Positions 37,114 through 46,194 of a DNA stretch of 64,000 nucleotides are shown piece after piece. Every line of letters starts with the position of its first letter. Position 1 is the first letter of the stretch. The position numbers were made by a program, and so were the translations under genes. Source of the DNA: Actinomycetota bacterium. GTDB lineage: Bacteria > Actinomycetota > Thermoleophilia > Gaiellales > F1-60-MAGs149. The notes beneath the pieces are model-generated. The model worked only from the letters and a program-made list of their open reading frames with translations. It had not been told where the DNA came from and ran no database searches. Location of the stretch: the NCBI GenBank assembly GCA_016870485.1, contig VGBM01000003.1, forward strand, positions 102,016 through 166,015, given 5' to 3'.

Positions 37114-37140
37114 GTTTTCCCCGCAAAATGCGGGGAAAAC
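37114..37140. repeat. Perfect 12-3-12 inverted repeat
   Basis: GTTTTCCCCGCA, three A bases, TGCGGGGAAAAC. All 12 pairs match. It lies six bases past the stop of the protease gene (37146) and about 105 bases upstream of the small Cys-rich gene on the same strand. T-runs precede and A-runs follow on both strands, the reverse of a classical terminator tail, so it may be a protein-binding site as well as a hairpin. Confidence 0.85.
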
Positions 37141-37145
37141 GCCGA

Positions 37146-38162
37146 TCAGGCCGCGGCCTTCGCGATCGCGGCGAGCGCGTCGTCGAAGTCCGACACGGCG
37201 ACCACGTCGACGCCGTCGGGCGCCGCCGCGGCGGCGGCGCGGTAGTTCGCCCGCGGCACGAGGAAGAGGTCGGCGTCGACCCGCCCGGCGCCGATCGCCT
37301 TCTGCGCGGCCCCGCCGATGCTGCCCACCTCGCCCTGCTCGGAGAGCGTGCCGGTGGCGGCCACCTTGAGCCCGCCGAGGTTGGCGTAGTCCTTGCCCGC
37401 GCTGTAGATCTGGAGCGCGAAGGCGAGCCCGGCCGAGGGGCCGCCGACGCCGTCGACGGAGTACTCGACCGTGCGCCCGGTGGTCACCGTGCGGGCCTCG
37501 CTCGGCACGATCCCGAGCAGGGCCTCGCCCTCCGGCCCGCGCAGCGTGGTCGTCGCGACCTCGATCGGCGCCTCCTCGTGCGGGCGGCGCAGCTCGAGGG
37601 CGATCGGCGCGTCGGCGCCGGCGCGCGCCACGGCGGCGCGGAGCGCGGTCGTGGTCGCGATCGGGACGCCGTCGACGCCGACGATCACGTCGCCCACGAG
37701 GGCGCCGTCCTCGAGGATCGGGGCCTGCGGGTCGATGCCGACGATGCGCACGCCCGCGGGCCGCACGTCGACCTCCTCGCCGAGGGCGCGCAGGGCCACG
37801 ATCTCCGCGTTGACCTGTGAGGCGTCCATCGAGACGGCCTCGAGCCGCGAGCGGTCGTCCTCGCTCTCGCCGGGCCCGAAGAGGGCGTGGCGCGGCACGA
37901 GCTCGCCGCCGCCGTCGATCCCGAACCAGGTCTCCCAGACGGTCGCGTGGCGGATCCCGACCGTCGAGAACCAGACCGACCCGGCGCCCGCGGGCGCCTT
38001 CGGCTGGTCCTCCAGGGTGACGGCGCCGAGCGCGGGCTGTGCGGAGCGCGGCACGAACGCGAAGTCGTCGCTCTGCGCCGTCAGCGCCCAGATCAGCGTG
38101 CCCGCGACGATGGCGAGCAGGACGGCGGCGAGGGTGAGGACGGGCTTCAGGGAGCGCGGCAT
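37146..38162 (-). CDS. PDZ-domain S16 (Lon-type) serine protease
   Basis: 338 residues, membrane-anchored by an N-terminal helix (SLKPVLTLAAVLLAIVAGTL). A PDZ domain lies around 185-255 (VRIVGIDPQAPILEDGALVGDVIVGVDG). The C-terminal Lon proteolytic domain has the Ser nucleophile in VGGPSAGLAFAL and the Lys partner in GGAAQKAIGAGRV. It has no ATPase domain. The form matches the YlbL/SdrC family of extracytoplasmic proteases. The ATG at 38162 lies about 45 bases from TAGAAT. Confidence 0.92.
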   Translation of the reverse strand: MPRSLKPVLTLAAVLLAIVAGTLIWALTAQSDDFAFVPRSAQPALGAVTLEDQPKAPAGAGSVWFSTVGIRHATVWETWFGIDGGGELVPRHALFGPGESEDDRSRLEAVSMDASQVNAEIVALRALGEEVDVRPAGVRIVGIDPQAPILEDGALVGDVIVGVDGVPIATTTALRAAVARAGADAPIALELRRPHEEAPIEVATTTLRGPEGEALLGIVPSEARTVTTGRTVEYSVDGVGGPSAGLAFALQIYSAGKDYANLGGLKVAATGTLSEQGEVGSIGGAAQKAIGAGRVDADLFLVPRANYRAAAAAAPDGVDVVAVSDFDDALAAIAKAAA

Positions 38163-38206
38163 CTCGTCTGGGGGTTCGCGCGGCAGGGCCGCGCGGCGCG
38201 CCGCCG

Positions 38207-38212
38207 ATTCTA
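38207..38212 (-). promoter_or_regulatory. -10 element of PDZ/S16 protease gene
   Basis: TAGAAT on the minus strand, about 45 bases before the ATG at 38162. It lies 18 bases from the divergent ureohydrolase -10 element. Confidence 0.45.
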
Positions 38213-38230
38213 CGGCGGCCCCGGCGGCGG

Positions 38231-38236
38231 TAGAGT
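38231..38236 (+). promoter_or_regulatory. -10 element of second ureohydrolase gene (leaderless)
   Basis: TAGAGT, eight bases before the ATG at 38245. Confidence 0.55.
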
Positions 38237-38244
38237 GACCCGCC

Positions 38245-39183
38245 ATGCACGTCCCCTCCGACCCGCTCGCGACGCCCCGCTTCACGGGGCCGCGCACGTT
38301 CGCCCGCCTGCCGCACCTGCCCGACGCCGACGACGCCGACGTGATGGTGTTCGGGATGCCGTGGGACGGCTCGACGACGTTTCGGTCGGGAGCGCGGATG
38401 GGCCCGGAGGCGATCCGCTCGGCGTCCGCCCTGCTGCGCCCGTACAACCCGGCCCTCGACGTGATGGTCTTCGGTGCGCTGTCGGCCGTCGACGCGGGCG
38501 ACGCGCCGACGGTGCCCGGCTACATCGAGGAGACGATGCCGCGGATCGAGGCGTTCGTGCGCGGGATCCTCGCAAGGGGCGCGGTGCCGGTCGGGATGGG
38601 CGGCGACCACTCCGTCACGCTGGCGGAGCTGCGGGCCCTGCACGCCGTGCACGGCCCCGTCGCGCTCGTGCAGTTCGACGCCCACCACGACCTCTGGGAC
38701 CGCTACTTCGGGCTGCCGTACAACCACGGCACGGTGATCCGCCGGGCGATCGAGGAGGGCCTCATCGATCCGGCGCGTTCCTTCACGGGGGGCCAGCGCG
38801 GGTCGCTGTACGGTCCCGAGGACGAGCAGATCGCCGCCGACCTCGGGATGCTGCTCGTGCCGTGGCGCGAGTTGCGCCACTGGGGGCCCGAGCGGCTCGC
38901 CGCGACGCTCGCCGAGCGGGCGGGCGACGCCCCGGTCTTCCTCTCCTTCGACATCGACTTCCTCGAGCCGGGCCTCGCGCCGGGCACGGGCACCCCGGAG
39001 GCCGGCGGCCCGCGGGGCGACGAGGCGCTCGACTGCGTGCGCACCCTGCGCGGCTTCAACCTGATCGGCGCGGACGTCGTCGAGGTCGCACCGCAGTACG
39101 ACGGCCCGGGGCAGGCGACCGCCGTGATGGCGGCCAACGTGCTCTACGAGGTCCTGTCCCTGCTCGCGCTCAACCGGCGCTGA
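38245..39183 (+). CDS. Agmatinase-family ureohydrolase (second copy)
   Basis: 312 residues. The binuclear metal site is seen as GMGGDHSVTLAEL, VQFDAHHDLWDRYFG and SFDIDFLEPGLAPGTGTPEA. The DAHHD and the DID pair are intact. It differs from the copy at 4060-5061 in the loop after DAHHD and in a longer N-terminal segment, so it probably has another substrate (agmatine, guanidinobutyrate or a related compound). Its 3' end overlaps the convergent pabA gene by 14 bases. Confidence 0.9.
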   Translation: MHVPSDPLATPRFTGPRTFARLPHLPDADDADVMVFGMPWDGSTTFRSGARMGPEAIRSASALLRPYNPALDVMVFGALSAVDAGDAPTVPGYIEETMPRIEAFVRGILARGAVPVGMGGDHSVTLAELRALHAVHGPVALVQFDAHHDLWDRYFGLPYNHGTVIRRAIEEGLIDPARSFTGGQRGSLYGPEDEQIAADLGMLLVPWRELRHWGPERLAATLAERAGDAPVFLSFDIDFLEPGLAPGTGTPEAGGPRGDEALDCVRTLRGFNLIGADVVEVAPQYDGPGQATAVMAANVLYEVLSLLALNRR

Positions 39184-39802
39184 CGGCGACCGCCTCGGCG
39201 ACGAGGCGGTCGACGAGGGCGTCGTCCACCGCGTGGCCGGCCTGGCGCGCGAACGCCGCGAGGATCCGGAAGCCGAGCGGGGTCAGCACGCTCTCGGGGT
39301 GGAACTGCACGCCCTCGATCGGCAGCTCGCGGTGGCGCAGGCCCATGATCAGGCCGTCGGGCAGCCGCGCCGACACGACGAGCTCGCCGTCGGGCTCGGG
39401 CTCGTCGGCCGCGAGCGCGTGGTAGCGGCCCGCGTCGAACGGCGACGGCAGCCCCGCGAGGAGGCCGAGGCCGTCGTGCTCGACGGGCGCGGCGCGCCCG
39501 TGCATCGCGTTGGCATTGGGGGCCACCCGCACGCCGAAGGCGACGGCGATGCACTGGTGGCCGAGGCAGATCCCGAGCACGGGCAGCTCGCGGCCGAAGG
39601 CGCGGATCGCCGCGGTGGAGATGCCCGCCTCGTCGGGGCCCTGCGGGCCCGGTGAGACGACGATCCCGGACGGGTCGAGCGCGACGATCTCGTCGAGGCG
39701 CGTCGCGTGCGACGGCACGACGCGGCTCGGCACGCCGAGCTCGGCGAGCCGGTGGGCGATGTTGAGGACGAAGGAGTCGCGGTTGTCGAGGATGACGATC
39801 AC
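39170..39802 (-). CDS. pabA: Glutamine amidotransferase of aminodeoxychorismate synthase
   Basis: 210 residues. Class I amidotransferase that supplies ammonia from glutamine. It has ILDNRDSFVLNIAHRLAELG, SPGPQGPDEAG, the nucleophile Cys in GICLGHQCIA and the His-Glu pair in GVQFHPESVLTP. The start is GTG at 39802, overlapping the pabC stop by four bases (GTGA). The sequence alone cannot separate PabA from TrpG, but pabB and pabC upstream make a folate (p-aminobenzoate) role the best call. Confidence 0.92.
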   Translation of the reverse strand: MIVILDNRDSFVLNIAHRLAELGVPSRVVPSHATRLDEIVALDPSGIVVSPGPQGPDEAGISTAAIRAFGRELPVLGICLGHQCIAVAFGVRVAPNANAMHGRAAPVEHDGLGLLAGLPSPFDAGRYHALAADEPEPDGELVVSARLPDGLIMGLRHRELPIEGVQFHPESVLTPLGFRILAAFARQAGHAVDDALVDRLVAEAVAVSAG

Positions 39803-40446
39803 GGCAGGGCCTCCCAGTCCCGGCCGAGCGCGTCGACGAGGGGCGAGCGGCGGAGCGGCTCGCCGGCGATCGCCGCGATCGGCACGACGCCGCGCGCGGC
39901 GGTCAGGAGCGCGGCTCCGGCCGCGGCGCGCAGGTCGGCGAGGCCCAGCTCGGCCTCGACGGCGCCCGTGCGCTCGATCGCCCACGCGCGCGTCACGCCC
40001 GGGAGGATCCCCTCGAGTTGCGGCACCCGCCAGGCGCCGTCGCGGTCGACGGCGATCACGGCGGCGCGCGTGGTCTCGCCGACCCGGCCGTCGACCGTGA
40101 CGAGCAGGGGCTCGCCGCCGGCCTCCCGCTCCGCCGCCTCCGCCCAGGCGCGGTCGGCGCCCTTCGCGAGCCGGGCGTCCAGGGCGGGGTCGTAGGAGAC
40201 GTGCAGGGGCAGGTCGACGGGGGCGGTGGGCGGCACGGGCCGGGTGGAGGGCACGGCGCCCGCGTCGTCGACGTCGATCCGCAGGACGAACGGCTGGTCG
40301 GTCAGGAGGACGGCCTCGTCGAGGATCGCCGCGGCGTCGGCGACGCGGGCGGGCGGCGCGCCGGCGCGGGCGAGGCGCTCGAGGTGGCGCTCGCGCAGGC
40401 GCACGCGGCCGTCCTCGACCCGCACCGTCTCGAACACCGCGATCAC
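39799..40446 (-). CDS. pabC: Aminodeoxychorismate lyase-like PLP enzyme
   Basis: 215 residues, shorter than the 250-270 usual for the branched-chain aminotransferase fold. It starts VIAVFETVRVEDGRVRLRE and has RHLERLARAGAP. The PLP lysine is probably in ARLAKGADR. VDGRVGETTRAAVIAVD and LEGILPGVTRAWAIE match the family's GxTTN and GILPGITR elements. It releases p-aminobenzoate and pyruvate from aminodeoxychorismate. GTG start at 40446, overlapping pabB by four bases, so the whole pabB-pabC-pabA set is one coupled operon. Confidence 0.85.
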   Translation of the reverse strand: MIAVFETVRVEDGRVRLRERHLERLARAGAPPARVADAAAILDEAVLLTDQPFVLRIDVDDAGAVPSTRPVPPTAPVDLPLHVSYDPALDARLAKGADRAWAEAAEREAGGEPLLVTVDGRVGETTRAAVIAVDRDGAWRVPQLEGILPGVTRAWAIERTGAVEAELGLADLRAAAGAALLTAARGVVPIAAIAGEPLRRSPLVDALGRDWEALP

Positions 40447-41711
40447 GCCCAGCCCTCCGGCACCGCGCCCGTGGCGCGCAGGAAGGGCCGCGCCTTGACC
40501 AGCGTCTCCTCGGCCTCCTCGGCCGGGTCGGAGAGCAGCGTGACCGCACCGCCCGCGCCGTAGCGGGCCTCGCCCCCGGAGACGACGGCGGTGCGGATCG
40601 CGATCGACGCGGCGAGCGCCTGGCGGGCCGGCTCGAACGCGAAGACGCTGCCGCAGTAGACGCCGCGGGCGTCGGCCTCGAGGCGGTCGATCAGCTCCAT
40701 CGCGCGCCGCTTCGGGGCGCCGGTGATCGAGCCGCCCGGGAAGCACGAGACGAGGACGTCGGGGAGCCGCACGCCCTCGCGCAGCCGCGCCTCGACGGCG
40801 CTGACCAGGTGCATCACGGCGTCGGTGCGCTCCAGCGAGCAGAGCTCGGTCACGCGCACCGAGCCGGGCTCCGCGGTCTGCGTGAGGTCGTTGCGCAGGA
40901 GGTCGACGATCATCACGTTCTCGGCGCGGTCCTTGGCCGACGCCGCGAGTTCGGCGGCGAGCGCGGCGTCCGCGGCGGCGTCCGCGCCGCGCGGGCGCGT
41001 GCCCTTGATCGGCCGCGTCTCGACGCGGCCGTCCGCGATCCGCAGGAACACCTCGGGCGAGGCCGACGCGACCTCGATCCCGCCGCCCGCGAGGTACGCG
41101 GCGTGGTCGGCGGGGGCGACGGCGATCAGCCGCTCGAAGAGCTCCCAGCCCGTGCCCGTCCACGGTACACGCAGGAGGTGCGCGAGGTTGACCTCGAAGG
41201 CCTCGCCGGCGCCGATCAGCCGCTGCACCTCGCGTGCCGCGGCGGCGTAGCCGGCCCGGTCGAGCCCGCTGACCGCGCGCGCCGCGGGCGGGGGCGGCAG
41301 GTCGGGCGCCGGCGCGTCCGCGGCGATCGCCTGCGCGAGCAGCGCGCGGGCGGGGCCGTCGGGCCCCGTCAGCTCCCAGGCCTCCGCGGCGTGGTCGTAG
41401 ACGGCGTAGGCGCGGTGCAGGTGCGCGACGAGCGCGGGGTCGCGGCGGGCGTGGCGCGAGGCGATGCCGAGCAGGTCGAGGCCGGCGTCGTACGAGACGG
41501 CCCCGGCCCACAGCCCCGCGCCGTGCGCGGCGTGCACGAGGCGCGGCCCGATCGCGGGCAGCCCGGCGCCGCGGTCGAGCACGATCGTCTCGTCCGGCAG
41601 GACGCCGAGCAGGGAGCGCGCCCCGAACGCGGTCCGGGCCCCGCTCAGGAGCAGGGTCGGCGCGTGGCCGCGGGCGTGGAGCCAGCGGGCGGCGGCGAGC
41701 GGGGCGGGCAT
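40443..41711 (-). CDS. pabB: Aminodeoxychorismate synthase component I
   Basis: 422 residues of the chorismate-utilising family. The C-terminal half has FEVNLAHLLRVPW, ASASPEVFLRI, RPIKGTRPRGADA, AENVMIVDLLRNDLTQTAEP, VLVSCFPGGSITGAPKRRAM and YCGSVFAFEP. The PIKGT lysine region is the PabB hallmark, as opposed to the PIAGT of anthranilate synthase. The ATG at 41711 is preceded by TACCCT at a seven-base gap, so it is probably leaderless. It heads the folate-precursor operon. Confidence 0.93.
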   Translation of the reverse strand: MPAPLAAARWLHARGHAPTLLLSGARTAFGARSLLGVLPDETIVLDRGAGLPAIGPRLVHAAHGAGLWAGAVSYDAGLDLLGIASRHARRDPALVAHLHRAYAVYDHAAEAWELTGPDGPARALLAQAIAADAPAPDLPPPPAARAVSGLDRAGYAAAAREVQRLIGAGEAFEVNLAHLLRVPWTGTGWELFERLIAVAPADHAAYLAGGGIEVASASPEVFLRIADGRVETRPIKGTRPRGADAAADAALAAELAASAKDRAENVMIVDLLRNDLTQTAEPGSVRVTELCSLERTDAVMHLVSAVEARLREGVRLPDVLVSCFPGGSITGAPKRRAMELIDRLEADARGVYCGSVFAFEPARQALAASIAIRTAVVSGGEARYGAGGAVTLLSDPAEEAEETLVKARPFLRATGAVPEGWA

Positions 41712-41718
41712 GGGGCGG

Positions 41719-41724
41719 AGGGTA
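41719..41724 (-). promoter_or_regulatory. -10 element of pabB-pabC-pabA operon (leaderless)
   Basis: TACCCT on the minus strand, seven bases before the pabB ATG. Confidence 0.55.
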
Positions 41725-41765
41725 TCCGACTCCGCCGGCCGGGCCCCCGCGGCGAAGGGCTGGGC

Positions 41766-42509
41766 ATGAGCGGCCTCCTCGTCGTCACGGGCGCCTCGCG
41801 CGGCATTGGCCGCGCGATCTGCGAGCGCGGCCTCGGGCGCGGCCTTGCGGTCTGCGCGGTGGCCCGCTCCGCCGACGACCTCGCGACGCTCGCCGCGCTC
41901 GCGCCCGACCGGGTCGAGGCGGTCGTCGCGGACGTCCGCGACGCGCCGGCCGTCGCGGCGGGCTGCGCGGCGGCGATCGGTCGCTTCGGCGCGCCGACGA
42001 TCGCCGTGGCCGCCGCCGGGCTGCTCGGCCCGATCGACCGTCCGTGGCGCCTCGACCCGGCCGGCCTCGACGAGGCGCTCTCGGTGACCGTCACCGGCAC
42101 CGCCAACCTCGCCGCCGCGACCGTGCCGGAGATGCTGGAGGCGGGCCGGGGGACCTTCGTCGCCGTCTCCGCCTCGAGCGCCACGCGGGTCTTCCCCGGC
42201 TGGGCCGCCTACGGCGCGGCGAAGGCCGGGCTCGATGCCCTGGTGCGCCACATCGGCGAGGAGGGCGGCGACGCCCTGACCGCGTTCTCGTTCGTGCCGG
42301 GCCTGACCGACACGGCGATGCAGGCCGGCCTGCGCGACGTCGACGAGGAGCGCTTCCCGATGGTCGGGCAGTTCCGGCGCTGGCACGAGCGCGGCGCCTC
42401 GAAGGACCCGGCGCTGGTCGCCGAGGCGCTCGAGCTGGCGCTGGCCCTGCCGCGCGACGAGCTGCACGGCCGGATCGTCGAGGCCGACCCGCTGCTCAAG
42501 CGCCGCTGA
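41766..42509 (+). CDS. Short-chain dehydrogenase/reductase
   Basis: 247 residues, classical SDR. The cofactor motif is VVTGASRGIGRA and the AAAGLLG stretch matches the NNAG position. The catalytic Ser is in VSASSAT and the Tyr/Lys pair in YGAAK. The C-terminal end ([10 protein letters not shown]) has no extra domain. The cofactor-specificity loop has VARSADD, so NADP is plausible. It is divergent from pabB. The last 14 bases overlap the convergent membrane-protein gene. Confidence 0.92.
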   Translation: MSGLLVVTGASRGIGRAICERGLGRGLAVCAVARSADDLATLAALAPDRVEAVVADVRDAPAVAAGCAAAIGRFGAPTIAVAAAGLLGPIDRPWRLDPAGLDEALSVTVTGTANLAAATVPEMLEAGRGTFVAVSASSATRVFPGWAAYGAAKAGLDALVRHIGEEGGDALTAFSFVPGLTDTAMQAGLRDVDEERFPMVGQFRRWHERGASKDPALVAEALELALALPRDELHGRIVEADPLLKRR

Positions 42510-43266
42510 CGGGCGCGCGTCCGGCCTTGCGCTCGCGCAGGGCCCCGTGGAGGCGGTACAGCCCGACGGCGGCGAACGGGACGGTGATGGCGTTGGCCGC
42601 GACGCCGACGACGGTCTCGATCACGGCGCGGCCGGCGCCGACGGGCGCCGCGAGGGCGACGGTCGAGAGCAGGGCCGCGAGGGCGAGGGCGATCAGGGTG
42701 ATCGCCACGAGGGAGCCGAGGGTGCCCCAGTAGCTGCCGCGCGTCAGCGCCGCGGATCCCCGCAGCGCCTTCGCGTAGACCGCCTCGCCCGTCACCACGA
42801 GGATCGTGGCGAGCCCGAGGCGCACGCCGTTGATCAGGGCGGAGGCGAGCAGGGTGCCCGCCCCGAGCGCGGTCATCGTCGGCGACTCCGCGGCGATCCC
42901 GGCGCCGATCAGGACGAGCGGCAGGCCCGCGATCACGAGCAGGGCGAGCAGCTGCGTGAGGACGTACGTGGCGAGCAGCTGGAGGGCCGGCCCGGCCTCC
43001 CGCCGCGGCTCCGCCGGCCGCCCTGCGTCGAGGCCGATCGCGCAGCGCAGCGCGATCACCGCGGCGAGCGGCGCGAACAGCAGCACACTGCCGACGGCGT
43101 CGAGGATCGCGAGGCCCTGCTGCGTGCGCTCCGAGCTGCCGAGCGCGAGCTCGAGCGCGAGCAGCGCGAGCGCGAAGGGCGCGAAGACGAGGGCGGCGGC
43201 GATGCCGACCGGCACGGCGAGGCGGCGGTACAGCTCGAACGTGCTGCGGATGACGGATCTCACCAT
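42496..43266 (-). CDS. Multi-pass membrane protein, unknown function
   Basis: 256 residues with about six membrane helices ([60 protein letters not shown] and later ones), separated by short loops. [15 protein letters not shown] at the start and [20 protein letters not shown] in the middle resemble the glycerophosphoryl-membrane (DUF7544/YciC-like) families, but I cannot name it. The ATG at 43266 was chosen over the TTG at 43275 because TAGCCT overlaps the latter. Confidence 0.75.
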   Translation of the reverse strand: MVRSVIRSTFELYRRLAVPVGIAAALVFAPFALALLALELALGSSERTQQGLAILDAVGSVLLFAPLAAVIALRCAIGLDAGRPAEPRREAGPALQLLATYVLTQLLALLVIAGLPLVLIGAGIAAESPTMTALGAGTLLASALINGVRLGLATILVVTGEAVYAKALRGSAALTRGSYWGTLGSLVAITLIALALAALLSTVALAAPVGAGRAVIETVVGVAANAITVPFAAVGLYRLHGALRERKAGRAPVSGA

Positions 43267-43274
43267 CGTCCGCA

Positions 43275-43280
43275 AGGCTA
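43275..43280 (-). promoter_or_regulatory. -10 element of membrane-protein gene (leaderless)
   Basis: TAGCCT on the minus strand, eight bases before the ATG at 43266. Confidence 0.5.
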
Positions 43281-43367
43281 GCCGTCCGATTCCTCCGCGG
43301 GCGAGCGGATTGCGAAGGAACCTCGTGCATGACCATGTTTCGAGGTTTCGTGACGCCTGCTACGTGC

Positions 43368-43396
43368 TTGCCGTCGTCCGCACCCCCGCGTACCCT
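43368..43396 (+). promoter_or_regulatory. sdhA promoter
   Basis: TTGCCG at 43368-43373 and TACCCT at 43391-43396 with a 17-base spacer, a good match to a housekeeping -35/-10 pair. The leader to the GTG at 43448 is about 45 bases and holds a GGAGG ribosome site. Confidence 0.6.
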
Positions 43397-43447
43397 GCCG
43401 TCTACGTGCGCGGCACCGCCGCGCGCCGCTTGTTCCCGGAGGTTTCC

Positions 43448-45130
43448 GTGATTCGACACGATGTGATCGTCCTTGGGGCCGGCCTCGCCGGCATGCGCGC
43501 CGCGATCGAGGCGAAGCGCCGCGGCGTGGACGTGGCCGTGATCTCGAAGCTCCACCCGACGCGCTCCCACTCGGGCGCCGCGGAGGGCGGCATCAACGCG
43601 GCCCTCGGCAACGCCACGGAGGATTCCTCCGACAGCCACGCCTTCGACACGATCAAGGGCTCCGACTACCTGGGCGACCAGGACGCGATTGAGGTCTTCG
43701 CGCGGGAGGCCCCGAACGACATCTACGAGCTCGAGCACATGGGCGCGGTCTTCACGCGCGCCGCCGACGGCAAGCTCGCCCAGCGCCCGTTCGGCGCCGC
43801 GGGCGCGCCGCGCACCGTGTACTCGGCCGACATCACGGGCCACGTCCTGATCCATGTGCTGTACGAGCAGCTGATCAAGCACGACGTCAAGGTTTACGAG
43901 GAGTTCTTCGCCACGCAGGTCGTGGTCGACGAGGGCCGCTGCGCGGGCGTCATCGCCTGGGACACGAAGTCCGGCGGCCTGCACGCGATCGAGGCCAACC
44001 ACGTGATCCTCGCGACGGGCGGCGTCGGGCGCATGTACTACGGCACCACGAACGCCTTCGCGTGCACCGGCGACGGCATGAGCCTCGCCTGGCGTGCCGG
44101 CGTGCCGCTGAAGGACATGGAGTTCCTGCAGTTCCACCCGACCACCCTCAAGAGCAACGGCGTCCTGATCACCGAGGGCTGCCGCGGCGAGGGCGGGTAC
44201 CTGCGCAACAAGGACGGCGACCGCTTCATGGTCGGCGACGCCCCGAACGCGATGGAGCTCGCGTCCCGCGACGTCGTCTCCCGCGCGGAGTGGAAGGAGA
44301 TCGCCGACGGCCGTGGCGTCGACGGCTGCGTGATGCTCGACCTCACGCACCTCGGCTGGAAGAAGATCAAGTCGCGCCTGCCCGGCTCGCGCGAGCTGGC
44401 GATCGACTACGCCGGCGTCGACCCGATCGAGACCCCGATCCCGGTCCGCCCGGGCGCCCACTACATGATGGGCGGCGTCGACTGCGACCTCTGGGGCGAG
44501 ACGATGGTGCCGGGCCTGTGGGCCGCCGGCGAGGTCGCGTGCGTCTCGATCCACGGCGCGAACCGCCTCGGCGGCAACTCGCTGATGGAGACGATCGTGT
44601 TCGGCCGCCGTGCCGGCCAGGCCGCCGCCGAGCGCGTCCTCGAGCAGGGCGACACGGGCGCGCGCATCGAGCCGGGTGTCCTCGCCGACGAGGACCGCCG
44701 CATCGCCGGCATCCTCAACAACGACCAGGGCGAGCGCCCCGGCGCCCTGCGCGAGGAGCTGGCCAAGACGATGTACGACAAGGCCGGCGTGTTCCGCACC
44801 GAGGAGGCGCTCGCCGAGTGTCAGGCGACGGTCCACGACCTGCGCGAGCGCGCGCAGACGCTCAGGCTCGACGACCACGGCTCTGTCTTCAACACGGACC
44901 TCACGAACGCCCTCGAGCTGCTCTCGCTGCTGGAGTGCGCCGACTGCCTCGTGACGAGCGCCCTGGCCCGCAAGGAGAGCCGCGGCGCCCACTCGCGCCT
45001 CGACCACACCGAGCGCGACGACGAGACGTGGCTGAAGCACACCCTCAACTGGTGCGACGACGGCGAGGTCCGGCTCGACTACCGGCCCGTCACCATCACC
45101 AAGCACCAGCCCCTCGCCCGGAGCTACTGA
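43448..45130 (+). CDS. sdhA: Succinate dehydrogenase flavoprotein subunit
   Basis: 560 residues. FAD-binding Rossmann motif [20 protein letters not shown] is covalently held at His41 ([12 protein letters not shown]). Substrate residues lie in [19 protein letters not shown] and the catalytic Arg/His region in [20 protein letters not shown]. It oxidises succinate to fumarate. The GTG at 43448 follows GGAGG. The iron-sulfur subunit gene starts one base after the stop. The operon has no sdhC or sdhD. Confidence 0.96.
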   Translation: MIRHDVIVLGAGLAGMRAAIEAKRRGVDVAVISKLHPTRSHSGAAEGGINAALGNATEDSSDSHAFDTIKGSDYLGDQDAIEVFAREAPNDIYELEHMGAVFTRAADGKLAQRPFGAAGAPRTVYSADITGHVLIHVLYEQLIKHDVKVYEEFFATQVVVDEGRCAGVIAWDTKSGGLHAIEANHVILATGGVGRMYYGTTNAFACTGDGMSLAWRAGVPLKDMEFLQFHPTTLKSNGVLITEGCRGEGGYLRNKDGDRFMVGDAPNAMELASRDVVSRAEWKEIADGRGVDGCVMLDLTHLGWKKIKSRLPGSRELAIDYAGVDPIETPIPVRPGAHYMMGGVDCDLWGETMVPGLWAAGEVACVSIHGANRLGGNSLMETIVFGRRAGQAAAERVLEQGDTGARIEPGVLADEDRRIAGILNNDQGERPGALREELAKTMYDKAGVFRTEEALAECQATVHDLRERAQTLRLDDHGSVFNTDLTNALELLSLLECADCLVTSALARKESRGAHSRLDHTERDDETWLKHTLNWCDDGEVRLDYRPVTITKHQPLARSY

Positions 45131-45131
45131 C

Positions 45132-46187
45132 GTGACCGAGATTAAGAACGCGCACCTCACGACGCTCAAGGGGGCGTACGACACGGAGCTGATGGAGGCC
45201 ACCCTCCGGATCCGCCGTTGGGACCCCGACACGCAGAGGGCCCGCTTCGACACCTTCACCGTCACGGTGCCCGTGACGGCGTCGGTCCTCGACGCGCTCG
45301 ACGCGATCAAGGACACCCACGACGGCACGCTCGCGTACCGCAAGTCCTGCCGGATGGCGGTCTGCGGCTCGTGCGGCATGCGCATCGACGGCGGCGCGGC
45401 CCTGGCCTGCAAGACGCCGATGAAGAAGTTCGTCGATGCGGGCCATACGATCACGGTCTCGCCGATGGGCAACCTGCCGGTGATCAAGGACCTCGTCGTC
45501 GACATGGCGCCGTTCTGGGAGAAGATCCGCGCGGTCAAGCCGTACCTCGACACGAAGGACGAGGAGGTGCCCGACACGGAGTGGCGGGTCGCCCCCGAGC
45601 ACGGCGACATGATCCACAAGGAGTCACTCTGCATCCTCTGCGGCTGCTGCGTCTCCGAGTGCAACTCGATGGAGTCCGACCCGGACTTCCTCGGCCCCGC
45701 CGCCCTCGCCAAGGCGTACCGCTTCGTCGGCGACACCCGCGACACGGATACCCGCGAGCGCCTGCGCGACCTCAACGGCGCGCACGGGATCTGGGACTGC
45801 ACCCGCTGCTACTTCTGCAACCAGCGCTGCCCGAAGGGCGTCGATCCGCGCGACGCGATCGCCAAGCTCGGCGCCGAGTCCTTCAAGGAGGGCTTCGTGC
45901 GCGACGAGGGCGCCCGCCACGCGAAGGTGTTCGTCGACTCGACGTTCAAGGGCGGCTACCTGCGCGAGACCGAGCTGGTGCCGAAGACGATCGGGCCGGT
46001 CAACGCGGTCAAGGACATCCCGTTCGCCCTGCAGCTGGCCCGGGCCGGCAAGGTGCCGAACCCCCTCTCGCCGCACAAGGCGAAGGACAACGACGAGGTC
46101 AAGCGGCTCTGGAAGTTGCTCGAGAAGGAGGCGAAGGGGGCGGAGCGCCCGCGCGCCCAGCACCCCGACGCCGTCCGGGAAGGCTGA
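45132..46187 (+). CDS. sdhB: Succinate dehydrogenase iron-sulfur subunit (type E pattern)
   Basis: 351 residues, about 100 more than a classical SdhB. The plant-type ferredoxin site uses Cys73, Cys78, Cys81 and Cys93. The first C-terminal cluster uses Cys167, Cys170, Cys173 and Cys177. The second motif reads CTRCYFC...C with Cys223, Cys226, Cys229 and Cys233; classical enzymes have Ile or another residue at 226 and hold a [3Fe-4S] centre. The extra Cys predicts [4Fe-4S], as reported for type E enzymes of Sulfolobales. The GTG at 45132 follows the sdhA stop. The C-terminal tail after 300 is charged and of unknown role. Confidence 0.93.
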   Translation: MTEIKNAHLTTLKGAYDTELMEATLRIRRWDPDTQRARFDTFTVTVPVTASVLDALDAIKDTHDGTLAYRKSCRMAVCGSCGMRIDGGAALACKTPMKKFVDAGHTITVSPMGNLPVIKDLVVDMAPFWEKIRAVKPYLDTKDEEVPDTEWRVAPEHGDMIHKESLCILCGCCVSECNSMESDPDFLGPAALAKAYRFVGDTRDTDTRERLRDLNGAHGIWDCTRCYFCNQRCPKGVDPRDAIAKLGAESFKEGFVRDEGARHAKVFVDSTFKGGYLRETELVPKTIGPVNAVKDIPFALQLARAGKVPNPLSPHKAKDNDEVKRLWKLLEKEAKGAERPRAQHPDAVREG

Positions 46188-46194
46188 TCCCCCC

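Noticed and set aside
37114..37140. Classical rho-independent terminator
   Set aside because: No U-run follows the stem on either strand, so I list it as an inverted repeat and leave the function open.
43267..43447. Riboswitch in the sdhA leader
   Set aside because: The leader is about 45 bases after the promoter and shows no strong stem or known aptamer pattern.
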